This document shows positions 1 through 5,278 of a stretch of 8,128 nt of DNA, piece after piece. The position numbers and the translations under genes are program-made. This DNA comes from Bryobacterales bacterium (GTDB lineage Bacteria; Acidobacteriota; Terriglobia; Bryobacterales; Bryobacteraceae): NCBI GenBank assembly GCA_003132865.1, contig PKYZ01000118.1, positions 4,358 through 12,485 on the forward strand, given 5' to 3'. Position 1 is the stretch's first letter, and every line of letters begins with the position of its first letter. Under the pieces are notes generated by a model. It was not told the DNA's origin. It saw only the letters and a program-made list of their open reading frames with translations, and did not search any database.

Positions 1-2
1 CC

Positions 3-1730
3 CGCCTGCAGGCCGCCTGGACATTCCACACGGGCGACATGTACGATCCCAAGGGGCGGGGCGGGAAGAAGTCTGCGTTCGAATCGACGCCGCTGTTCAT
101 CGATGGCGTGCTCTACGTGACCACGCCCTTCGGCCGGCTGATCGCGCTCGATCCCGCGACGGGCGCGCAGAAGTGGGCCTTCGATCCGAAATCGGACATC
201 GCCGCCGGCTTCGGCGACTTCGTGAACCGGGGCGCATCCACATGGGTGGATTCGCGGAGCAAGCAGCGCCGCCTCTTCGTGGCCACCATCGACGCGCGGC
301 TGTTCGCCATCGACGCCGCTACCGGAAAAGCGTGTGACAACTTCGGCTTGGGCGGTCTGGTGGACCTTCGCAAAGGTCTGCGCAATCCGCCGCACTATAA
401 ATCGGAGTACGAGGAGACTTCGCCGCCCGCCGTTATCGGCGATCTGGTGGTGGTGGGGTCCGGGGTGGCCGATAACAACTACGTCGATGCCGCCAGCGGA
501 GAGGTGCGCGCTTTCGACGCCCGCACGGGTAAGCTCGCATGGACCTGGGATCCCATGCCCGGCCAGCGCACGGGCGCCGCCAACACCTGGTCCATCATCT
601 CCACCGATCCCGAGCGGAAGCTGATTTTCCTGCCGACTGGCAGCGCCAGCCCGGATTACTGTGGCGGCGAGCGTCCGGGCAACAACCTCTATGCCGATAG
701 CCTGGTAGCGCTGCACGCGGACACCGGGAAGATGGCGTGGCATTTTCAAACCGTGCATCACGATTTGTGGGACTACGACATCGCGCCGCAGCCCACGCTG
801 TTCACCATCCGGCGCGAGGGCAAGGAGATGCCGGCTATCGCGGTGGGATCGAAGACTGGGAACCTGTTTCTGCTGAACCGTGAAACCGGCGAGCCTATCT
901 TTGGCGTGGAGGAGCGGCCGGCGCCCGCGAGCGACGTGCCCGGCGAGAAGACTTCTTCCACGCAGCCGTTTCCGATCCTTCCCAAGCCGCTGGTGCCGCA
1001 ATCGCTCACGGCGGACAACGCTTGGGGGCTCACGGAGGAAGATCGCAAATGGTGCCAGGACATGATCCGCAGCAAGCGCGCCGAAGGGATCTTCACGCCG
1101 CCGAGCGTCAACGGCTCGATCATTTTTCCGGGCAATATCGGCGGCATGGCGTGGGGCGGCGCGGCGTTCGATCCCCAGCGCCAGTGGCTGATCGTTCCGA
1201 CCAATCGGATGGCGGCCTACATCCGCCTGATACCGCGTGATAAGTTCGACGCCGAGGAAGGCAAAGAACCCGGCGTCGAATATGCCCGGCAGCGGGGCAC
1301 GCCGTATGGACTGGCGCGCACCTGGCTGTTTTCCCCCAAGCGCATTCCGTGCAACGCGCCGCCGTTTGGCGCGCTGGCGGCCATCGATGCATCGACCGGC
1401 GAAAAGAAGTGGGAAGTTACGCTGGGCGCGCTTCCCTGGTTACCCGAGGATGTGGGCGAAAAGCTCGGCTCGCCGGCGCTGGGCGGTCCCATCGTGACCG
1501 GCGGCGGAGTGGTTTTCATCGGTGCCACGCTGGATCCCTACCTGAAGGCTTTCGATGTGGAAACCGGCGCGCTGCTGTGGAAGGGGACGCTGCCCACCAG
1601 CGCCCGTGCGACGCCCATGACCTATCGCACGGCAAAGGGGAAACAGTACGTGGTCATCGCCGCAGGCGGTCACGATGCGCCGAATTCGCCCCAGGGCGAC
1701 GCGCTGGTGGCTTTCGCGCTGCCGGAATGA
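3..1730 (+). CDS. PQQ-dependent dehydrogenase, glucose dehydrogenase type (5' partial)
   Basis: The reading frame is open to the left edge (translation begins RLQAAWTFHTGDMYDP), so the gene starts upstream and the first ATG at 39 is internal. Enzymes of this family oxidise sugars or alcohols in the periplasm with pyrroloquinoline quinone and pass electrons to ubiquinone. Repeated beta-propeller docking motifs are visible, numbered from the Met at 39: TGAQKW (41-46), TGKLAW (163-168), TGKMAW (229-234), and TGEKKW and TGALLW further on. The HHDLWDYD motif (240-247) and GSKTGN (270-275) are typical of membrane glucose dehydrogenases. Asp245 and Lys272 are 27 residues apart and probably match the catalytic Asp and Lys of E. 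coli Gcd. A GSPALGGP...AGGH ending is also typical. Any N-terminal membrane helices or signal peptide lie outside the window, so substrate and anchoring are unknown. Confidence 0.93.
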   Translation, partial: RLQAAWTFHTGDMYDPKGRGGKKSAFESTPLFIDGVLYVTTPFGRLIALDPATGAQKWAFDPKSDIAAGFGDFVNRGASTWVDSRSKQRRLFVATIDARLFAIDAATGKACDNFGLGGLVDLRKGLRNPPHYKSEYEETSPPAVIGDLVVVGSGVADNNYVDAASGEVRAFDARTGKLAWTWDPMPGQRTGAANTWSIISTDPERKLIFLPTGSASPDYCGGERPGNNLYADSLVALHADTGKMAWHFQTVHHDLWDYDIAPQPTLFTIRREGKEMPAIAVGSKTGNLFLLNRETGEPIFGVEERPAPASDVPGEKTSSTQPFPILPKPLVPQSLTADNAWGLTEEDRKWCQDMIRSKRAEGIFTPPSVNGSIIFPGNIGGMAWGGAAFDPQRQWLIVPTNRMAAYIRLIPRDKFDAEEGKEPGVEYARQRGTPYGLARTWLFSPKRIPCNAPPFGALAAIDASTGEKKWEVTLGALPWLPEDVGEKLGSPALGGPIVTGGGVVFIGATLDPYLKAFDVETGALLWKGTLPTSARATPMTYRTAKGKQYVVIAAGGHDAPNSPQGDALVAFALPE

Positions 1731-1743
1731 GAAGTAAAATCAA

Positions 1744-1768
1744 GGGACAGGTCAGGAGGTCCGCCTCA
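1744..1768. repeat. Possible decayed copy of the GGGACAGGCC palindromic repeat
   Basis: This stretch aligns without gaps to the complete palindrome at 3700-3724. It shares GGGACAGG and GGAGG; every mismatch in the alignment is a transition (C/T or G/A). It is no longer a perfect palindrome. The resemblance could be chance in GC-rich DNA. Confidence 0.3.
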
Positions 1769-1777
1769 CCTCTTGAC
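1751..1777. other. Imperfect hairpin between the dehydrogenase and blaI-like genes
   Basis: GTCAGGAGGT (1751-1760) pairs with ACCTCTTGAC (1768-1777) over ten base pairs, one of them G-U, around a seven-base loop. It lies 20 bases after the dehydrogenase stop codon, so it could act as its terminator, but no T-run follows. Its right arm contains most of the -35 hexamer of the next promoter, so transcript folding and promoter use share the same DNA. Confidence 0.4.
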
Positions 1778-1801
1778 ATACGATGAACATCGTAGTATAG
1801 T
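1773..1801 (+). promoter_or_regulatory. Promoter of the BlaI/M56 operon
   Basis: A perfect -35 box TTGACA (1773-1778) is followed after exactly 17 bases by TATAGT (1796-1801), which matches the -10 consensus at five of six positions. Transcription would start at about 1807-1810, at or next to the ATG at 1810, so the message is probably leaderless or nearly so. No Shine-Dalgarno sequence is present before that ATG. Confidence 0.8.
1779..1794. promoter_or_regulatory. Likely BlaI-type operator
   Basis: TACGATGAACATCGTA is a perfect inverted repeat with 7-base arms and a 2-base centre. It occupies 16 of the 17 bases between the -35 and -10 boxes, so a bound repressor dimer would block RNA polymerase. 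BlaI/MecI/CopY repressors bind TAC-rich dyads of this kind. A further TCGTAG half-site at 1804-1809 repeats the 1790-1795 sequence and could extend the site. Autoregulation of the operon is inferred from position. Confidence 0.7.
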
Positions 1802-1809
1802 CGTCGTAG

Positions 1810-2196
1810 ATGTCCGGCGAGCCACCCAGACCCACCGACGCTGAATTGGAAATCCTGACCGTGCTCTGGAGCCGCGGGCCGAGCACCGTCCGAGACGTGC
1901 ACGAAGTGATCGCCGGACGCAAGCCGGCGCAGTACACTACCGTGCTCAAGCAGTTGCAGGTGATGGCTGAGAAAGGCCTCGTCCGCCGCGACGAGAGGCA
2001 GCGGTCGCATGTTTACTCGCCCGCGCGGGCCCGCGAATGGACCCAGCGGCAGCTTGCGGGCGACCTGCTGCACCGCGCGTTTGATGGATCCGCCAAGGGT
2101 TTGCTGTTGGGAGCGTTATCCGGCCGGAAGACTTCGAAAAAGGAATTGGCGGAGCTACGCAGCCTGCTGGACGAATGTCAAAAGGGGACACCATGA
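1810..2196 (+). CDS. BlaI/MecI/CopY-family transcriptional repressor
   Basis: A 128-residue protein of normal family length, opening with the typical PTDAELEILTVLW (8-20). The winged helix-turn-helix covers STVRDVHEVI (26-35) and the recognition region YTTVLKQLQVMAEKGLVRR (42-60). The wing ends at SHVYSP. The C-terminal part (about 75-126) is the dimerisation helix region that M56 partners cleave in BlaI/MecI. The protein should repress its own operon through the palindrome in its promoter. The ATG at 1810 is chosen because it gives the conserved N-terminus and lies just downstream of the -10 box, although it has no ribosome binding site. Its stop codon overlaps the next gene's start (ATGA, 2193-2196), which suggests translational coupling. 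The signal that releases repression is unknown, and nothing shows a link to beta-lactams. Confidence 0.93.
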   Translation: MSGEPPRPTDAELEILTVLWSRGPSTVRDVHEVIAGRKPAQYTTVLKQLQVMAEKGLVRRDERQRSHVYSPARAREWTQRQLAGDLLHRAFDGSAKGLLLGALSGRKTSKKELAELRSLLDECQKGTP

Positions 2197-3698
2197 CCAC
2201 CATTGCACACCTGGTCGAAACGCCGCTGGCCAAGGCCCTCGGCTGGACCCTATTTCACTCGCTGTGGGAAGGCGCGCTGGCCGCGCTGGTCCTGCTGGCG
2301 GCGCTGGTCGTCATGCGCTCGCCGCGCGGGCGTTATGCATGCGCTTGTGCGGCGATGCTCGGCGTGCTGGCGGCGTTCGCCATCACATTTTGTGTCCTCG
2401 CGCCGCAGGAGAAGGGGCGCGCCGCGGCCGTAGCGCACACGATCCCGCGCGCGGCTTTGGATGACAGCCAAGCGTCGCCGGGCATGCGGGCGCCGTTCCG
2501 CATGGCGGATCTGCCGCCGTGGCTGGCGCCCTTCTGGATGTTGGGCGTATTGCTCCTTCATCTGCGCAGCGCTGCCGGTTGGATGGCCGCGGGGCGCTTG
2601 CGCCGACGAGGCGTCTGCAGCGCGCCTGATCCGTGGCCCCAACGGCTCGACCAACTCCGCGCGCGGCTGCGGCTCTCGAAGTCAGTCGCACTGCTCGAGA
2701 CGTGTCTCGCCGATGTGCCGGTGGTCATCGGCTATGTGCTCCCGGTGATTCTGGTGCCCGTGAGTCTGCTGGCCGGGATGCCTGCCAGCCAGGTGGAAGC
2801 GATTCTGATGCACGAACTGGCGCACATCCGCCGCCGCGACTACCTGGCGAACCTGCTGCAAATGGTGGTGGAAAGCTTCCTTTTCTATCACCCGGCGATC
2901 TGGTGGATGTCCGGCGTGATCCGCGCCGAGCGCGAAAAGTGTTGTGACGATCTGGTGGTGGCCGCCAGCGGCGACGCGCATCATTACGCCGCCGCACTGG
3001 CTGCTTTGGAACAAACTCGCTGGGCGGCGAATGAAGCCGTGCTGGCGGCGACAGGAGGGAACCTTATGAAACGAATTCACCGTTTACTTTACCAACCGAA
3101 AGCTTCGGCTTTAGCGCCGGTATTCTCTGCCGGCATATTGACGATCGCCGCGGTAGGCGCGATGGCCGCGTGGCAAGCACAGAGTCCGGCCACGCCGGCA
3201 GAGCCACAGGCGAAAGTCGACCGATACACCAGGTGGCTCAACGAGGACGTCGTCTACATCATCGAGGACCGCGAACGAACCGCTTTCCTCAGTCTCAAAA
3301 CCGACGCCGAGCGCCAACATTTCATGGAGCAGTTCTGGGAGCGCCGCAATCCCACGCCGGGCAGCTCTGATAACGCATTCAGGAACGAACACTACCGCCG
3401 TATTGGCTACGCCGTCATGCACTTTGGGTGGCAGGCGGTTCCAGGAGGGAAAACCGATCGCGGCCGGATCTACATTACGTTCGGCCCGCCGGATGAAATT
3501 GAGTCTCATCCTGAGGGCCAGCCGGCCGGAGGCAGTCTCGAAGCGACGAACGTCCCGACTGAGGAGTGGCTCTATCACTCCATCAAGGGTATTGGCAGCA
3601 ACGTGATTATGGAGTTCGTCGATACAGCGAAGACGGGCGACTTCCGGATGACGATGGATCCGAACGCCGATAAGGGGACGTTCGTTCGGCGGCCGTAG
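2193..3698 (+). CDS. M56 (BlaR1-like) membrane metallopeptidase with C-terminal GWxTD domain
   Basis: A 501-residue integral membrane protein. The start at 2193 is preferred over the ATG at 2175 because AGGGGA (2183-2188) precedes it at good spacing and it forms an ATGA overlap with the repressor gene. Membrane helices are seen near residues 28-41, 49-69, 110-125 and 306-327. The zinc site is HELAH (207-211), with the likely third ligand Glu248 in EREKCCDD; the 41-residue spacing between the two matches BlaR1. From about residue 335 the protein is a GWxTD domain known mainly from Acidobacteria: WLNEDVVYII, ERTAFLSLKTDAER, FWERRNPTPG, FRNEHYRRIGYA, TDRGRIYITFGPPDEIESHP. This takes the place of the penicillin-binding sensor of BlaR1. 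By analogy it senses an extracytoplasmic signal and inactivates the repressor by proteolysis. The name-giving Trp is replaced by Gly (GGKTD, 418-422). Confidence 0.9.
   Translation: MTTIAHLVETPLAKALGWTLFHSLWEGALAALVLLAALVVMRSPRGRYACACAAMLGVLAAFAITFCVLAPQEKGRAAAVAHTIPRAALDDSQASPGMRAPFRMADLPPWLAPFWMLGVLLLHLRSAAGWMAAGRLRRRGVCSAPDPWPQRLDQLRARLRLSKSVALLETCLADVPVVIGYVLPVILVPVSLLAGMPASQVEAILMHELAHIRRRDYLANLLQMVVESFLFYHPAIWWMSGVIRAEREKCCDDLVVAASGDAHHYAAALAALEQTRWAANEAVLAATGGNLMKRIHRLLYQPKASALAPVFSAGILTIAAVGAMAAWQAQSPATPAEPQAKVDRYTRWLNEDVVYIIEDRERTAFLSLKTDAERQHFMEQFWERRNPTPGSSDNAFRNEHYRRIGYAVMHFGWQAVPGGKTDRGRIYITFGPPDEIESHPEGQPAGGSLEATNVPTEEWLYHSIKGIGSNVIMEFVDTAKTGDFRMTMDPNADKGTFVRRP
3053..3068 (+). 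promoter_or_regulatory. Strong internal ribosome binding site and in-frame ATG inside the M56 gene
   Basis: AGGAGG (3053-3058) stands seven bases before an in-frame ATG (3066, Met292 of the fusion protein). This is the best Shine-Dalgarno site in the window. Starting here would give a 210-residue protein of one membrane anchor (MKRIHRLLYQ..., helix about 306-327 of the parent) plus the whole GWxTD domain, without the peptidase. The sequence also encodes a plausible M56 linker, so the match may be coincidental. Confidence 0.35.
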
Positions 3699-3724
3699 TG
3701 GGACAGGCCGGGAGGCCTGTCCTA
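3699..3724. repeat. Palindromic repeat between convergent genes
   Basis: GGACAGGCC (3701-3709) and GGCCTGTCC (3714-3722) form a perfect nine-base-pair stem with a GGGA loop. The stem extends by a G-U and a T-A pair to 3699 and 3724. It fills the whole gap between the M56 stop codon (3698) and the stop of the minus-strand gene (3722-3724), and it supplies that stop codon. It could serve as a two-way terminator, although no T-run follows on either strand. A related palindrome begins at 8110, so it is probably a dispersed element. Confidence 0.7.
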
Positions 3725-4639
3725 CGTGGCCAGGATGCGGCGGACCAGGGCTGTGTTCTCGCTCACTTCGTCTTTGAACCGCGGGTACATTCCGACAATC
3801 ACGGCGTCGGTAGGTTTGATGCCGGCGAGAGCAAAGCGAAAGGCGCTCTCGACCTGCTCGGGGGAGCCGCTGGCGCGCCCGGCGCCGAACAGCTTAAACG
3901 CCAGGCACGGCTTCTTCGTCTGGCGGATCATGCGGCACATGCGCTCGGGATCCTTCTCCATGAACGTCTCGCCGATGGGCGACTCGCCGAACTCCGCGCG
4001 CGCCTCTTCGGGTGTCCGCGAGACGCGATACAGGCAGCACTGGTAGTAGTCGACGTCCCAGCCTTCGCCTTCGGCCGTATCGACGACCGCCGGGTTATGC
4101 GTGGACAGGCCCACCATAACGCCGGTGTCGCGCACGGCTTTGAGGAAGTCCTTGATCTTGCCTTTCTCGCCGCTGCGAAAGCGTTCGTCGGTGCGGTTGC
4201 CGTGGTGCCCAATTCCGAGCGGCCCGAGTTTGACCACTTCCGGCAGGAGTTTGGGGTCCTTCATCAGGGCGAAGTCGGCCAGCAGCACGAGTTGCATCTT
4301 GCCGCCCTCGGCGCGATAGCGCTTGAAATCCTCGATGGGCTGGTCGTTGTAATGCAGTTGCCAGGTGTTGATGCCTTGGCGCTCGCAGGCGTGCAGCACT
4401 TCCATCTTGCGATCCTGCGTGTACCACTCGCGCATGAGCTGGTCCATGGTGTGGTTGAAGTGCGAGTAGCCGTAGAGCGGGTTCGAGCCGACGATCAGGC
4501 GCGTGATTTCGAACTTGCCGAACTTGACGGTCGGCAGCGTAGGCGCCGCGGGCTGGGCGGCGGCTTTACCGGCGGCTGGCGCCAGCGCGCCCAAGGTGGC
4601 AGCCAGTTGGAGGAAGGAACGGCGGGAATTGGATTCCAT
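3722..4639 (-). CDS. Tat-exported aldo/keto-reductase-like TIM-barrel protein
   Basis: A 305-residue protein. The N-terminus has a twin-arginine signal, SRRSFLQ (5-11), a hydrophobic stretch to about 22 and an Ala-rich cleavage region near 25-32 (KAAAQPAAP), so it should be exported folded. The rest resembles aldo/keto-reductase barrels: FEITRLIVGSNPLYGYSH (43-60), GINTWQLHY (89-97), VMVGLSTHNP (174-183), VDYYQCCLY (196-204), KPCLAFKLFGAG (243-254), and an ending DAVIVGMYPRFKDEVSENTALVR (278-300) like the family's C-terminal strand and helix. I do not see a clear Asp-Tyr-Lys-His catalytic tetrad, so reductase activity and the cofactor are uncertain. The start is fixed by the Tat motif. The gene is convergent with the M56 gene and divergent from mmpA. 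The substrate is unknown. Confidence 0.8.
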   Translation of the reverse strand: MESNSRRSFLQLAATLGALAPAAGKAAAQPAAPTLPTVKFGKFEITRLIVGSNPLYGYSHFNHTMDQLMREWYTQDRKMEVLHACERQGINTWQLHYNDQPIEDFKRYRAEGGKMQLVLLADFALMKDPKLLPEVVKLGPLGIGHHGNRTDERFRSGEKGKIKDFLKAVRDTGVMVGLSTHNPAVVDTAEGEGWDVDYYQCCLYRVSRTPEEARAEFGESPIGETFMEKDPERMCRMIRQTKKPCLAFKLFGAGRASGSPEQVESAFRFALAGIKPTDAVIVGMYPRFKDEVSENTALVRRILAT

Positions 4640-4663
4640 GTCGATATAGGGCTTTCAGGTCTT

Positions 4664-4692
4664 ATTCTATTGTCGTTTGCCGCGGAAATCAA
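4664..4692 (-). promoter_or_regulatory. Candidate promoter of the Tat aldo/keto-reductase-like gene
   Basis: On the minus strand, TTGATT (4687-4692; 4/6 to consensus) is followed after 17 bases by TAGAAT (4664-4669; 5/6). It is placed 24 bases upstream of the start codon at 4639. Nothing else in the short leader competes with it, but the match is moderate. Confidence 0.45.
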
Positions 4693-4732
4693 GGGCGGCC
4701 GGGAAAATCCGGCGGCATTGATCGGCAAGGTC

Positions 4733-4815
4733 AATAGCCTATAGTCTATTTAAAGTACCTATTGCGATAGGCTATGATCTATCGGTAATTGATGTAATAA
4801 TAGAGTGTAGCCTAT
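4733..4815. promoter_or_regulatory. AT-rich control region of mmpAB with repeated TAGCCTAT boxes
   Basis: The octamer TAGCCTAT occurs at 4735-4742 and 4808-4815, and inverted (ATAGGCTA) at 4767-4774. The first copy sits in an 18-base imperfect palindrome, AATAGCCTATAGTCTATT (4733-4750, 16 of 18 symmetric). The inverted copy lies within a second dyad with perfect outer arms, CGATAG (4765-4770) and CTATCG (4779-4784). The third box covers the ATG of mmpA. Possible -10 boxes TATAGT (4740-4745, with TTGATC 16 bases upstream) and TATGAT (4773-4778) lie inside the dyads. This is what a self-repressed operon looks like, and the HTH protein MmpA is the obvious candidate to bind. Confidence 0.55.
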
Positions 4816-5275
4816 GACAAAAGCCAGACTTGCCGCCCGATCCCGCTCGCACCTCGATGGCCGCTTCAAGGCACTGGGGCCAGCCACGCGATTCGCGCCG
4901 CCCATGCGCGGATGGATCGAGGCCATCCGCGGAGCGCTCGGCATGTCCACGGCGCAACTGGCGAAGCGGTTGCGCGTCAAGCAACCTTCGGTCATCGCGC
5001 TCGAACAATCGGAAGCGAAAGGCACCATTGAGATGGCGACATTGCGGCGGGTGGCCGCGGCGCTCGATTGCACTCTCGTTTATGCGCTGGTGCCCAACAA
5101 GCCGTTGGAGACCATCGTCCGCGACCGGGCGCGCACCTTCGCACGTCGGCGCCTTGAGCCGGTGGAGCACTCGATGCTGCTGGAGAACCAGAAGGTGACT
5201 GGCAAGGCGAGGAACTCCGCAGCGCGGCTTGACGAACTTGTCAGCGAGACAAGCCCACGGCTGTTTTGGGACTAG
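4814..5275 (+). CDS. Mobile mystery protein A: HTH protein, probable Fic partner/antitoxin
   Basis: A 153-residue protein matching what I know of the 'mobile mystery protein A' family, which is always found next to a Fic protein and often on mobile DNA. A basic N-terminus (1-20) precedes PPMRGWIEAIRGALGMS (29-45). An XRE-like helix-turn-helix follows (about 45-70: TAQLAKRL, then KQPSVIALEQSE), then TLRRVAAALDCTLVYALVPNKPLE (76-99). Near the C-terminus, HSMLLENQ (119-126) contains S120-x-x-x-E124-N125, which matches the (S/T)xxxE(G/N) inhibitory motif of class I Fic antitoxins. It is read just before the Fic gene with a three-base gap, so the two are surely co-transcribed. It probably represses its own promoter through the TAGCCTAT boxes. 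The antitoxin role is an inference. The ribosome binding site is weak (AGAG, 4802-4805). Confidence 0.85.
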   Translation: MTKARLAARSRSHLDGRFKALGPATRFAPPMRGWIEAIRGALGMSTAQLAKRLRVKQPSVIALEQSEAKGTIEMATLRRVAAALDCTLVYALVPNKPLETIVRDRARTFARRRLEPVEHSMLLENQKVTGKARNSAARLDELVSETSPRLFWD

Positions 5276-5278
5276 CCG

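Noticed and set aside
2175..2192. Earlier ATG for the M56 gene at 2175
   Set aside because: The ATG at 2193 has the ribosome binding site and forms the ATGA overlap; the six extra residues add nothing typical of the family.
1780..3698. Calling the BlaI/M56 pair a beta-lactam resistance operon
   Set aside because: There is no beta-lactamase gene and no penicillin-binding sensor domain; BlaI/M56 pairs are common regulators in Acidobacteria.
3698..4744. A 348-codon open frame on the plus strand
   Set aside because: It is antisense to the Tat-signal aldo/keto-reductase-like gene, and its sequence shows no known domain.
4733..4815. CRISPR or iteron origin as the meaning of the TAGCCTAT repeats
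   Set aside because: There are only three short copies, in mixed orientation and with uneven spacing, next to an HTH gene; operator sites explain them better and there is no replication gene.
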